Of a stretch of DNA of 64,000 nt, positions 16,531 through 26,001 are shown piece by piece (within the stretch, counting starts at the first letter, position 1; every line of letters starts with the position of its first letter). The DNA lies in NCBI GenBank assembly GCA_963728855.1, contig CAVSLN010000002.1, positions 248,001-312,000 on the forward strand, given 5' to 3'. Position numbers and translations under genes: made by a program. The notes below the pieces were generated by a model, which worked only from the letters and a program-made list of their open reading frames with translations, did not search any database and was not told the origin of the DNA. Source of the DNA: AC-43 sp963728855. Its GTDB lineage: Bacteria > Actinomycetota > Actinomycetes > Mycobacteriales > Micromonosporaceae.

Positions 16531-17855
16531 CGCGCGGCGCCGTCGAGGGCGAGCAGGTTTCCCTCGGGTACGACGATGGTGGGCCGCGCGGCGGCGAGGC
16601 CGGCCCGGGCCTGGGCCCGGTTCTCGGGGGTGTTGTCGATCGTGTGCCGGTACCCGGCGGAGGTCCGGGCGGCGATGGACGCCCAGCCGTACCGGTCGCT
16701 GACCATGCGGCGCGCCTCCCGGGCCATGCGCCGCGCGGCCGTCCCGTCGGCCAGCAGGGTCGACACGGCGTCGGCCAGCGCCGCGGGGTCCTTGGCCGGG
16801 AACGTCATCCCGGTCACCCCGGGCTCGACGATCTCGGCCAGCCCCCCGGTCGCGGCGACGGCCAGCGGCGCACCGGCCGCGGCCGCCTCCAGGGCGACCA
16901 TCCCGAACGGCTCGTAGATCGACGGCACCACGACCGTGTCGGACGCGGCGAACGCGGCCGGCAGATCGGCGCCGACGAACCCCGCGAAGTGTACGGTGCG
17001 GCCCAGGTCCAGCCGGGCCACCTGAGCCTGCAGCTCCGGCCGGTACGGGCCGTCCCCCGCGATCAGCAGCCGCAGCCCCGGATGCCGGTGCCGCAGCTCG
17101 GGTAGGGCGGACACGACGTGCTGGACGCCCTTCTCGTACACCAGCCGGCCGGCGAACCCGACCAGCGGCCCGTTGCCGGCGAAGCGCGCCCGCGCCAGGG
17201 CCACCGCCCGGGGCGCGGCCCGCCACACCGGCGCGTCCACCCCGTTGGGGATCACCGTGACCTTCTCCGCGTCGAGGTCGAGCAGCCGGGACACCTCCCA
17301 CTGCATGTACCCGGAGCAGGTGATCACCCGCGACGCCTCATGCCCGAGCCAGTACTCGACGGTGTGGATGGTGCGGTTCATCTCCTCCGGCAGCCAGCCC
17401 TGGTGCCGGCCCGCCTCGGTCGCGTGGATCGTCGCCACCAGCGGGACGCCGAGGTGGTCGCGCATCGTCACCGCCGTGTGCGTCACCAGCCAGTCGTGCG
17501 CGTGGATGACATCGAAGGTCTCCGTCGCCGTGGCGTGCAGCGCGGCCCGGGTCAGCGAATGGTTGAACGCCATCGTCCACGCCAGCAACGACGGCGTCGC
17601 CAGCGGGAAGGTCGGCGGATCCTCCGGCGCGCGGACGACCCGTACCCCCTCGCGGATCTCTTCCAGCGGAGCGTCGGGCGCGTGCCGCGTCACCACCGTC
17701 ACCTCGTGCCCGGCCGCGGCCAGCGACGTCGCCAGCGCGTGCACATGCCGGCCCAGCCCACCCACCAGCACGGGCGGGTACTCCCACGACAGCATCAGGA
17801 TCCGCAGCGGCCGCTGGATGGCCGGCCTCTTCTCCGGGACCTCTACCTCCGGCAC
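16527..17855 (-). CDS. GT4 glycosyltransferase, Rv3032-like alpha-1,4-glucosyltransferase
   Basis: A GT-B retaining glycosyltransferase of 442 residues. N-terminal motif LMLSWEYPPVLVGGLGRHVH, interdomain strand VGFAGRLVYEKGVQ, and donor site SIYEPFGMVALEAAAAG with the E-x7-E arrangement of GT4. In sequence style and in its position before a branching enzyme it resembles mycobacterial Rv3032, which elongates alpha-1,4 glucan for methylglucose lipopolysaccharide and glycogen. GTG at 17855 has AAAGGGGGCGG just upstream; an ATG 60 bp further up is a possible alternative. It is translationally coupled to glgB, so chain extension and branching are made together. Confidence 0.85.
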   Translation of the reverse strand: MPEVEVPEKRPAIQRPLRILMLSWEYPPVLVGGLGRHVHALATSLAAAGHEVTVVTRHAPDAPLEEIREGVRVVRAPEDPPTFPLATPSLLAWTMAFNHSLTRAALHATATETFDVIHAHDWLVTHTAVTMRDHLGVPLVATIHATEAGRHQGWLPEEMNRTIHTVEYWLGHEASRVITCSGYMQWEVSRLLDLDAEKVTVIPNGVDAPVWRAAPRAVALARARFAGNGPLVGFAGRLVYEKGVQHVVSALPELRHRHPGLRLLIAGDGPYRPELQAQVARLDLGRTVHFAGFVGADLPAAFAASDTVVVPSIYEPFGMVALEAAAAGAPLAVAATGGLAEIVEPGVTGMTFPAKDPAALADAVSTLLADGTAARRMAREARRMVSDRYGWASIAARTSAGYRHTIDNTPENRAQARAGLAAARPTIVVPEGNLLALDGAAR

Positions 17856-18029
17856 GTCCGCCCCCTTTGACTTGTCGTTCGCCCCGACCTCCCCAGGACA
17901 TACGCGAGTAGGCACCGCGGCGGGTGCCTGAGCGTAGGGTCGGGGGGACGCGCCCTATGTTGCCGAAGCGCGGTGTACCCAGGAAGACATTAGTATTTCG
18001 GGCGCGTAAAGCCGGCCCGCGACACGGCC

Positions 18030-19370
18030 TCAGGTGGTAGTGAGCCGCCGGACCCGCAGCACCTCCGCCACCGACCACGCCTGGAACGGGCAGCCGGTGG
18101 CCCCGTGCGGCGGGTCCCCGTCGGCGGTCTCGGAGACCGAGCCGAGCCCGTCGGCCAGCCCACCGGACGGCAGCGGGTACCGGCGCCGGAAAGCCTCGGT
18201 CGCGGTGGCGAGCCGGGCGCGTACCGGCGCCGGGTCGGTACCGGCCCGCTCGCGCAGCTCGGCCAGCGTGCCCAGCGCGTTGATCCAGAGTGCGTTGACC
18301 TCTACCGGCTTGCCGATGCGAGGAGTGACCGCCACTCCGTCGATCCGGGCATCCATCCAGGTGAGCGCGTACCCCGGCACACCGGCCGAGAGGAGCGCGT
18401 CGGCCGGGTCGACCGTGATGGCGTACCGCGTGCCGCGCTCGTGCGCCTCCCGTACCGACTCCAGCGCGGGCAGCAGCTCCACGCCGAGATCGACGTCGCC
18501 GGTCGCCCGGACGTACGCCCCGACCGCGTGGACGAACCAGAGCGTCGCGTCCACCGTGTTGTACTCGAGCCGGCCCGTGTCGTCGTGGGCCGGCACTTGG
18601 GCCGGACCAGCAAGGCGTTCGTCGTTGTTGGCGAGCAGGCCGTCGCGCAGGCTCGCGGCGTACCGGCGCAGCAGCTGCCGGCCTTCCGCGGCCCGGCCGG
18701 TCGCGAGGAACAGCCCCTCGAACGCGATCATCGTGTCCCGCGACCAGGCCCCGAACCACGGGTACCCGGCGACCACGTCCGGCCCGCTCCCGGGCCCGCT
18801 GACCACGAACGCGTCGGCGGCCAGCCGGTACGCGCCCTCGATGAGCACGCCGTCGGCGGTCGGCTCGACCCGTAGCGGGCCGTCGCCGTACCGCTCACCG
18901 TGCGCGTCGCGCCACGTGCACAGCGCCTCCAGCCGCAGCCGTACCGGACCGCCGGCCAGCAGCCGGTGCACGACGCCCACGGTCGAACTCCCGGGTAACA
19001 TGGCCACTTCCCGCTCCAGCACGAAGCCCCCGACCCGCCAGCGCCAACGGGGTACGCCGTCGGTCAGCTCGAACCGGGCCAGGTGCAGGTGGCCGGAGGG
19101 GGACACCACCCCGGGTGCCCACTCGTGGGTGGCCAGCCGCACCCGGGCACCGGACGGCAGCTCCAGCACAGGGTCTAGGCTGGCCAGTCCGGCCCGACGG
19201 GCCGCCGGCGTGGGACCGGAGACGACGAGGAGGGCGTGATAGCGACGGGTGCGCAGGCCGGCGACGGTACCCATGGCATAGCCGCCGCGGCCGTCCGTCA
19301 CCAGCCATTCCCGGCTCGTCCCTCCATCGAGGGAGCCGCAGGTGAATGAGCCGAGAATGATCGATGTCAA
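18030..19370 (-). CDS. amylo-alpha-1,6-glucosidase-type debranching enzyme with two internal in-frame losses
   Basis: Homologous throughout to actinobacterial glycogen-debranching enzymes: N-terminal domain REWLVTDGRGGYAMGTVAGL, then GYPWFGAWSRDTM, EYNTVDATLWFVHAVGAY, LTWMDARIDGVAVTPRIGKP and the C-terminal GATGCPFQAWSVAEVLR. At 446 residues it is about 200 shorter than usual. Homology jumps at residue 182/183 (EGAYR to LAADAFVV) and near 404 (PLPSGG to GLGSVSETADG), removing linker sequence and the usual AYHQGTVWPW region. A 29-bp dispersed repeat lies in frame at residues 252-262. The start is TTG at 19370 after AGGAGAG. Activity is doubtful; it may be a decaying gene whose reading frame is still open. 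Confidence 0.75.
   Translation of the reverse strand: MTSIILGSFTCGSLDGGTSREWLVTDGRGGYAMGTVAGLRTRRYHALLVVSGPTPAARRAGLASLDPVLELPSGARVRLATHEWAPGVVSPSGHLHLARFELTDGVPRWRWRVGGFVLEREVAMLPGSSTVGVVHRLLAGGPVRLRLEALCTWRDAHGERYGDGPLRVEPTADGVLIEGAYRLAADAFVVSGPGSGPDVVAGYPWFGAWSRDTMIAFEGLFLATGRAAEGRQLLRRYAASLRDGLLANNDERLAGPAQVPAHDDTGRLEYNTVDATLWFVHAVGAYVRATGDVDLGVELLPALESVREAHERGTRYAITVDPADALLSAGVPGYALTWMDARIDGVAVTPRIGKPVEVNALWINALGTLAELRERAGTDPAPVRARLATATEAFRRRYPLPSGGLADGLGSVSETADGDPPHGATGCPFQAWSVAEVLRVRRLTTT
18585..18613. repeat. dispersed repeat, copy 3, inside the debranching-enzyme gene
   Basis: 29 bp that match the 30-bp copies at 11318 and 11362 apart from the central GGGTCCGG, which is GGGCCGG here. 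Within the gene it encodes about LAGPAQVPAH, residues with no counterpart in the family between ANND and GRLEYNTVD. Flanking bases keep the gene in frame. Confidence 0.8.
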
Positions 19371-19433
19371 GGTCTCTCCTCCGAAACACGCGCCAGGGAG
19401 AATGTCGCAGATGAGCTGTACCGGGTTGTTGGC

Positions 19434-22104
19434 GTGACCGAGCGGTCGCGGGTTCCCGGTCGGGGGGCGGAGAAGGACAGGCTAGCGGCGGCAGACGCGG
19501 GAGCGCAGCCGTGGCGGGACTGGGGTCCGTACGTCGCCGAGCGCGCCTGGGGCACGGTCCGCGAGGACTACAGCGAGTGGGGCGCGGCCTGGGACTACTT
19601 TCCGCACGACCATGCCCGCTCCCGGACGTACCGGTGGAGCGAGGACGGGCTCGGCGGCATCTGCGACGACCAGCAGCGCTTCTGTTTCGCGCTGGCGTTC
19701 TGGAACGGCAGGGACCCGATCCTGAAGGAGCGGATCTTCGGGCTGTCCGGGCCGGAGGGCAACCACGGGGAGGATCCGAAGGAGTACTGGTGGTACCTGG
19801 ACTCGACGCCGACCCACTCGTGGATGCGCTGGCGGTACCACTACCCGCAGGCCGAGTTCCCGTACAACGAGCTGGCCCGGGTCAACCGGGACCGGGGCCG
19901 GGGCCAGCCCGAGTACGAGCTGGTGGACACCGGGGTCTTCGCCGGCAACCGGTACTGGGCGATCACCGCCGACTACGCCAAGGCCGGCCCGAACGACATG
20001 TGCATCCGGATCACGGTGGCCAACCGGGGACCGCGGGCGGCCACCCTGCACGTGCTGCCCACGCTCTGGTTCCGCAACACCTGGTCGTGGGGGCTGCCGG
20101 GCCGGGGCGACCCGCCGACGGTCGCCGGTGAAGGCAACCGGCTGGTCGGGGAGCACCAGCGGCTCGGCCGGATCGTGCTGACCGGGGCCGGGCTGGGCGG
20201 GGTGGCGGGATCCGCGCAGACGCAGCCGACCACGCTGCTGTGCGACAACGAGTCCAACGCGGCGCGGCTCTTCGGGCTGCCGAACCGTTCGCCGTACCCG
20301 AAGGACGGGATCAACGACCACGTCGTCGACGGCAAGCCGACGGTCAACCCGGAGCTGGTGGGCACGAAGGGCGCGCTGCACTACGAGGTGACCGTACCGG
20401 CCGGGCAGTCCGCCGAGGTACGGGTCCGGCTCACCCTGGACGGGATGAGCCAGTCGTGCGCCGTACCGGACCTCGCGGAGGGCTTCGACGAGGTGATGGC
20501 GGCCCGGCTGGCCGAGGCGGATGAGTTCTTCGCCACACTCACCCCTGCCGGCGCGAGCGCGGACGAGGCGTTGGTGCTGCGCCAGGCGGTCGCCGGCCTG
20601 ATGTGGTCCAAGCAGTTCTACCAGTACGACATGGCCCGCTGGCTGGCCGGCGACCCGGCCGCCGACCCGCCGCCGGAGAGCCACCGGCACGGCCGCAACG
20701 CGCACTGGCGGCACCTGACCAACTGCGACGTGATCTCCATGCCGGACTGCTGGGAGTACCCCTGGTACGCGTCCTGGGACCTGGCCTTCCACTGCGTCGC
20801 CATCGCGCACGTCGACCCCGGGTTCGCCAAGAACCAGCTCCTGCTGCTCCTGCAGGAGTGGTACATGCACCCCAACGGGCAGCTGCCGGCGTACGAGTGG
20901 GCGTTCGACGACGTCAACCCGCCCGTACACGCCTGGGCGGCGTTGAAGGTCTTCGAGATCGACGGCTCCGGTGACTTCCAGTTCCTCCAGCGCGTGCTGC
21001 ACAAGCTGCTGATGAACTTCACCTGGTGGGTCAACCGCAAGGACAGCAACGGCGACAACATCTTCGAGGGCGGCTTCCTCGGGCTGGACAACATCGGCCC
21101 GTTCGACCGCTCCAACCACCTGCCGATCCCGGGCATGCTGGAGCAGAGCGACGGTACGGCCTGGATGGCCAGCTACGCGCTCAACCTGCTGGAGATCGCG
21201 CTGGTCCTCGCGCACAACGACCGGGCCTATGCCGACCTGGCACCGAAGTTCTTCGAGCACTTCGCCTACATCGCCGCGGCCGCCAACGACCCAGGCGCTG
21301 TGGGACGAGCAGGACGGCTTCTACTACGACGTGCTGCGTACCGCCGACGGCACCCAGGTACCGCTGCGGGTGCGCTCGGTCGTCGGGCTGCTCCCACTCG
21401 CCGCGACCACCACGATCAGCTCGTTCGCGATGGCCCGGCTGCCCGAGCTGTCCGCCCGGCTGCGCTGGTTCCTCGCGAACAAGCCGGAGTACGCCAACGT
21501 GATCGGGATGCGGCGGATCCAGAAGGGCCAGCAGCATCGACTGCTGTCAATGGTTGACCAGGAGCAGCTCCTGCGCATCCTCAAGCGGATGCTCGACGAG
21601 AACGAGTTCCTCTCCCCGTACGGGCTGCGCGCGCTGTCCAAGGCGCACCAGCACGACCCGTACCAGGTGGACCTGGGGGGCAACGGGTACAGCGTCAACT
21701 ACGAGCCCGGCGAGTCGACGACGGGTACGTTCGGCGGCAACTCCAACTGGCGCGGCCCGATCTGGTTCCCGGTGAACTTCCTGCTCATCGAGGCACTCCG
21801 CCGGTACAACCGGTTCTACGGTGACGACCTGCGCGTGGAGTACCCGACCGGCTCCGGTGCGAAGCGGTCGCTCGGTGAGATCGCCGACGACCTGTCCCGC
21901 CGCCTGGTCTCGATCTTCCTCGACGACGGCGACGGGCGGCGGCCGGTGTTCGGCGCCGAGCCGCTCTTCCAGGAGGACCCGGACTGGCACGACCTGGTCC
22001 CGTTCTACGAGTACTTCCACGGCGAGGACGGGCGCGGGCTCGGCGCCTCGCACCAGACCGGCTGGACCGCACTGGTCGCGAACCTCATCCTGCGCGGGCG
22101 GTAG
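19434..22104 (+). pseudogene. MGH1-type glycoside hydrolase (GH63-like), frameshifted
   Basis: Two overlapping frames together give one 889-residue glycosidase. Frame 1 (from GTG 19434) carries WRDWGPYVAERAWGTVREDY, DPILKERIFGLSGPEGNHGE, and YPWYASWDLAFHCVAIAHVD with the likely catalytic Asp; frame 2 (to 22104) carries LWDEQDGFYYDVL, NSNWRGPIWFPVN and the C-terminal ASHQTGWTALVANL. The switch is at 21288-21292: removing one C from CCC (21290-21292) restores AND-QALWDEQDGFYYD. Without this the product would end with about 90 missense residues. Members hydrolyse glucosyl- or mannosylglycerate and related alpha-glucosides. It is divergent from the debranching gene. The shift may be a real mutation or a sequencing error. 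Confidence 0.8.
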
Positions 22105-22167
22105 CGGACGGTAGTAGTACCACGCGGACCCATTGTGTCCGCTCGATGACTACGCCACGCTGGCTCG

Positions 22168-23523
22168 GTGGAACTCTCGGTCACCGACGGGACCGCCCGT
22201 GCGGCCGAGCTGATCGGACAGTGGAACTACCCGGCGGCCCGGACGGTACTGGCCGAAGCGGTCGCGCGGGCCGAGGCGACCGGGCGCTGGGACCACCTCG
22301 ACGGCCTGACCGCCCGCCGCATGCTGGCTGAGGTGCTTCGGGAGCTGGGCGACCCGGCGGGCGGGTACCAGCTCGTGGCGCCCGCGCTGGATACCTGTCG
22401 CGACAGGTACGGCGACGGGCATCCCGGGACGGTCCGCACGCTGGCGGTGCTGGCGACCGTGCTGCACGACCTGGGCGAGCTGGACGCCGCCCGGGACTGC
22501 TACGAGCGGGTGGTGGCGAGCGGGGCGGCGGCGAACGGGCCGGCCGGCCGGGCCGTACTGCTGGCCCGGGCCAACCTCGCGCTGCTGGCGCGCGACGAGG
22601 GGGACGGGCGGACGGCGGTACGGGAGCTGACCGCCGCGTACACCCTGCACCGCCGCGCGTTCGGGGGCGGGGATCTGGAGACCATCCGGCTGGCCGCCGA
22701 GCTGGGCCGGCTGCACAGCTCGCTCGGGGACCGGACGAACGCCCGCCACCTGCTCACCCTGGCGCACGGCCGGGCCCGGGGCGAGCTGGGCGAGGAGCAT
22801 CCGCTGACCGCCGTGGTCGAGGCGGCGTTGAGCGAGGTCGAGCCGCCGATGCCCAGCGCTGTCGAGGAGCGCCCGAAGTCGCCGGCACACCGTCGATCGT
22901 GGCGCCGGCCAGCGACGCGCCCGCGGGTACGGCGCCGATCGTGGCTGCGGGGCCGATCGTGGCGCTGGACAGCGGCGCTCCCGCGGCTGCGGCGCCGATG
23001 GTGGCCATCGCCCGCGGCGCACCCGCGGGTGCGGCGCCGATGGTGGCCGCGGCGCCGCTGGTTGCGCCGGCCGGCCGTACCCCCGCGGGTTCTGGTGGGG
23101 ACCGCACTGTCGGCCGGCGCGCTGCTGGCGGTCGCCGGCGCGGCGGTCGCGGTGGCCAGCCGCCCGGCGCACCGCGCCGCGCCGCCGGTCGTCCGGACCA
23201 CCGCGGGCCCCTCGCCCTCGCCCTCGCGGACCGACGGACCGCGGGCCGCGCCGCGCGACGTGGTGCTGTCCGACGACGGCACCAGCGTCACGGTGAGCTG
23301 GTCAGACCCCAGCGGGGGTACGGGCTCGGTGCTGCTCGCGGTGGCCCGCGCCGGCCAGCCCGCGGGCCCGTTGCAGAGCCTCCCGCCCGGAACGGTGCGG
23401 CACCGGGTCACCGGCCTCGACCCGCGCGCCGACTACTGCGTAGTGCTAGCGGTCGTGTACGGACAGGACACGGTGGCGCAGGCAGCACAGGTGTGCACCC
23501 ACCGGCACATCGACAGCGGGTAG
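22168..23523 (+). CDS. TPR-repeat protein with one membrane segment and a C-terminal fibronectin-like domain
   Basis: The 451-residue protein begins with tetratricopeptide-like helical repeats (about 10-225: AARTVLAEAVARAEATG, TVRTLAVLATVLHDLGELDA, ARANLALLARDEGD). A basic Arg/Trp-rich stretch (about 235-305) leads to a transmembrane helix (about 311-332, TALSAGALLAVAGAAVAVAS), then a Pro/Ser linker and a final fibronectin-type domain (DVVLSDDGTSVTVSWSDP to the end). The layout suggests a cytoplasmic scaffold part with an extracellular domain. The Arg/Trp-rich DNA reads as an ordinary Ala/Pro-rich linker in another frame, so two compensating frameshifts are possible. GTG at 22168 is a tentative start. 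Confidence 0.65.
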   Translation: MELSVTDGTARAAELIGQWNYPAARTVLAEAVARAEATGRWDHLDGLTARRMLAEVLRELGDPAGGYQLVAPALDTCRDRYGDGHPGTVRTLAVLATVLHDLGELDAARDCYERVVASGAAANGPAGRAVLLARANLALLARDEGDGRTAVRELTAAYTLHRRAFGGGDLETIRLAAELGRLHSSLGDRTNARHLLTLAHGRARGELGEEHPLTAVVEAALSEVEPPMPSAVEERPKSPAHRRSWRRPATRPRVRRRSWLRGRSWRWTAALPRLRRRWWPSPAAHPRVRRRWWPRRRWLRRPAVPPRVLVGTALSAGALLAVAGAAVAVASRPAHRAAPPVVRTTAGPSPSPSRTDGPRAAPRDVVLSDDGTSVTVSWSDPSGGTGSVLLAVARAGQPAGPLQSLPPGTVRHRVTGLDPRADYCVVLAVVYGQDTVAQAAQVCTHRHIDSG

Positions 23524-23602
23524 ATCCCTGCGTCCCCGACCATTAGCCTGTGGCCCGCGGTGCTTGTCGTGAGTCGTGCTTGTTCTTTGGGAGGAGACGC
23601 AC

Positions 23603-23884
23603 ATGCGGGACTGGATCGCCGGTGCGATGACCGTGCTCGGTACCCTGCTCGTGCTCAGCGGCGCGGGCATCATCATCAGCCGTACCTGGTTCAACAAGCC
23701 GCCCGCGGAGGAGACGACCGCGCCCGCGTCGGTGCCGTACGGCACGACCGAGCGGACCAAGTCGCTCCTGCGCCTCTCGCCGCCCGACCGGCTGATCGGC
23801 TGGGGCATCGTGCTCCTGGTCCTGGCCGCCGTGGCGGCCGGCGCGATCAGCTTCAACCTGGGTGCCGCGGCCCCCGGGAAGTAG
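23603..23884 (+). CDS. small membrane protein with two transmembrane helices
   Basis: A 93-residue protein: MRDWIAGAMTVLGTLLVLSG begins the first helix (about 5-27), a polar middle holds PYGTTERTKSLLRLSPPDR, and the second helix is GWGIVLLVLAAVAAGAISF (about 68-87). ATG at 23603 is preceded by GGGAGGAG; an earlier in-frame start lacks it. It lies 96 bp upstream of ctaD on the same strand, so a link with the respiratory chain is possible but unproven. Confidence 0.7.
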   Translation: MRDWIAGAMTVLGTLLVLSGAGIIISRTWFNKPPAEETTAPASVPYGTTERTKSLLRLSPPDRLIGWGIVLLVLAAVAAGAISFNLGAAAPGK

Positions 23885-23980
23885 CCCGCCACAAAGTAGC
23901 GACCCCTCGGCTGCCAGACGGCGGCCGAGGGCTATTCTGCGTCCGAGGTACCGCCCGGTGACCAGCAGCAGGAGGCATAC

Positions 23981-25714
23981 GTGACCACCGTCGTCCCGAA
24001 GCCGATCGTGACGCGGCCATGGCCGGTACGTAAGCCGCTCAAGGGCTCGGCACTGGCCCGGCTGCTGCGCACCACCGACGCGAAGCAGATCGGCCTGATG
24101 TACCTGGTCACCTCGTTCGTGTTCTTCGTCATCGGTGGCTTCATGGCGCTGCTGATGCGCGCCGAGCTGGCCCGGCCCGGGCTGCAGTTCCTCTCGCCGG
24201 AGCAGTACAACCAGCTGTTCACCATGCACGGTACGATCATGCTGCTGTTCTTCGCGACGCCGATCGTGTTCGCGTTCGCGAACTACATCGTGCCGCTGCA
24301 GATCGGCGCGCCCGACGTGGCCTTCCCGCGACTGAACGCGTTGGCGTACTGGCTGTACCTCTTCGGCGCCTCGCTCGCCGTGGCCGGGTTCGTGACTCCG
24401 GGCGGCGCGGCGGACTTCGGCTGGTTCGCCTACCAGCCGCTGGCGAGCATCGTCAACTCGCCGGGTACCGGTGCGGACATGTGGATCGTCGGGCTGGTGA
24501 TCTCCGGCCTCGGTACGATCCTCGGCGGCGTAAACATGATCACTACGATCCTCACGCTGCGCGCACCGGGCATGACGATGTTCCGGATGCCGGTGTTCAC
24601 CTGGAACATCATGATCACCTCGCTGCTGGTGCTCATGGTCTTCCCGATCCTGGCCGCCGCACTGCTCGCCGTCGCCGCCGACCGGTACCTCGGCGCGCAC
24701 GTGTACGACTCGGCCACCGGTGGCGCCATGCTTTGGCAGCACCTCTTCTGGTTCTTCGGCCACCCCGAGGTCTACATCGTCGCCCTGCCGTTCTTCGGGA
24801 TCATCTCCGAGGTGCTCCCGGTGTTCAGCCGCAAGCCGATCTTCGGGTACAAGACGCTGATCGCGGCCACCATCGGTATCGCCGCGCTGTCGATGAGCGT
24901 GTGGGCGCACCACATGTTCGCCACCGGCCAGGTGCTGCTGCCGTTCTTCTCCTTCCTGTCGTTCCTCATCGCGGTACCGACCGGCATCAAGTTCTTCAAC
25001 TGGATCGGCACCATGTGGCGGGGGCAGCTCACCTTCGAGTCGCCGATGCTGTTCGCGATCGGCTTCCTGGTGACGTTCCTGCTCGGCGGGCTGTCCGGGG
25101 TGCTGCTCGCGTCGCCGCCGATCGACTGGCACGTGTCGGACACGTACTTCGTCGTGGCGCATTTCCACTACGTGCTGTTCGGCACGATCGTGTTTGCCGT
25201 GTACGCGGGTGTCTACTTCTGGTTCCCGAAGATGACCGGGCGGATGCTCGACGAGCGGCTGGGCAAGGTGCACTTCTGGCTGACCTTCGTCGGGTTCCAC
25301 ACCACGTTCCTGGTGCAGCACTGGCTGGGTGACATCGGCATGCCCCGGCGGTACGCGGACTACCAGGCCAAGGACGGGTTCACCGAGCTCAACACCATCT
25401 CGACGGTCGGTGCTTTCATCCTCGGCGCCTCGACGCTGCCGTTCCTCTACAACGTGTGGAAGTCGTACAAGGTCGGCAAGGTCGTCGACGTGGACGACCC
25501 GTGGGGGTACGGGATGTCTCTGGAGTGGGCGACGTCCTGCCCGCCGCCGCTGCGCAACTTCGACCGGATGCCGCGGATCCGTTCCGAGCGGCCGGCTTTC
25601 GACGCGAAGTTCCCGCACCTGGCCCCGGGTGCCTCTCCGGTGGCCGTACCGGCCGGTGGCGCGAAGCCACTGACGCGCGAGTCCGACGGCGGGGCCGGCT
25701 ACCTCGACCACTGA
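23981..25714 (+). CDS. ctaD: cytochrome c oxidase subunit I (aa3 type)
   Basis: Catalytic subunit of the terminal oxidase, in the plasma membrane, reducing oxygen to water while pumping protons. The 577-residue protein has 12 transmembrane helices and the haem and copper ligand motifs: FTMHGTIMLLFF (low-spin haem His), HPEVYIVALPFFGI (CuB His and the cross-linked Tyr), AHHMFATG (two CuB His) and HFHYVLFG (haem a3/a His pair). GTG at 23981 follows AGGAGG. The other oxidase subunits are not in the window, as is usual for actinobacteria, where ctaD often stands apart from ctaC-ctaE. A TATTCT element lies at 23933-23938. Confidence 0.97.
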   Translation: MTTVVPKPIVTRPWPVRKPLKGSALARLLRTTDAKQIGLMYLVTSFVFFVIGGFMALLMRAELARPGLQFLSPEQYNQLFTMHGTIMLLFFATPIVFAFANYIVPLQIGAPDVAFPRLNALAYWLYLFGASLAVAGFVTPGGAADFGWFAYQPLASIVNSPGTGADMWIVGLVISGLGTILGGVNMITTILTLRAPGMTMFRMPVFTWNIMITSLLVLMVFPILAAALLAVAADRYLGAHVYDSATGGAMLWQHLFWFFGHPEVYIVALPFFGIISEVLPVFSRKPIFGYKTLIAATIGIAALSMSVWAHHMFATGQVLLPFFSFLSFLIAVPTGIKFFNWIGTMWRGQLTFESPMLFAIGFLVTFLLGGLSGVLLASPPIDWHVSDTYFVVAHFHYVLFGTIVFAVYAGVYFWFPKMTGRMLDERLGKVHFWLTFVGFHTTFLVQHWLGDIGMPRRYADYQAKDGFTELNTISTVGAFILGASTLPFLYNVWKSYKVGKVVDVDDPWGYGMSLEWATSCPPPLRNFDRMPRIRSERPAFDAKFPHLAPGASPVAVPAGGAKPLTRESDGGAGYLDH

Positions 25715-25724
25715 AGGCGCCGCC

Positions 25725-25753
25725 TCGCTGGTCCGGCCCAGGTGCCAGCCCAC
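25725..25753. repeat. dispersed repeat, copy 4 (inverted, diverged)
   Basis: The reverse complement of this 29-bp stretch matches the copy at 18585-18613 with three differences. It starts 11 bp after the ctaD stop codon. The inverted orientation shows that the family is not confined to one strand. Confidence 0.7.
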
Positions 25754-25834
25754 GACGTGGGCCTCATCACCCGGTCCCGGTTTGGCGACTTGAGAGGCAC
25801 CACGTAGGGTCGGGTGGTCCGCGCCGGTTGACGG

Positions 25835-25989
25835 TCATCGAACGGATGACGCCGGGGCGGGCCCGCTGAGTCGTAGCGACTACGAGCCGGGGACCCACCG
25901 CACGTTGGGGTGAATCCGCAGGGCTTGACCTGTGGTAGGGCGAGCTTCCCGCCCGAATCCGTCAGCTAACCCGGTAGGCGGAACGGAAG
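25835..25989 (+). promoter_or_regulatory. cyclic di-AMP riboswitch (ydaO-yuaA class)
   Basis: The characteristic blocks occur in the expected order: AGCCGGGGACCCACC, TTGGGGTGAATCCG, GGTAGGGCGA, CCCGAATCCGTCAGCTAACC and GGTAGGCGG. They match the B. subtilis ydaO aptamer almost base for base. In actinobacteria this class controls cell-wall hydrolases, normally switching them off when c-di-AMP is high. Here it precedes a lysozyme-fold cell-wall protein (26221). The boundaries are approximate, and the downstream ribosome-binding site GGAAGGAG lies at its 3' edge. Confidence 0.93.
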
Positions 25990-26001
25990 GAGAAGTCGCA
26001 C

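Noticed and set aside
14605..16917. A 770-codon plus-strand open frame over glgB
   Set aside because: Shadow of glgB and the coupled GT4 gene; no family resemblance.
23543..25753. A 736-codon minus-strand open frame
   Set aside because: Antisense to ctaD; long antisense frames are common at this GC content and the coding signal belongs to the plus strand.
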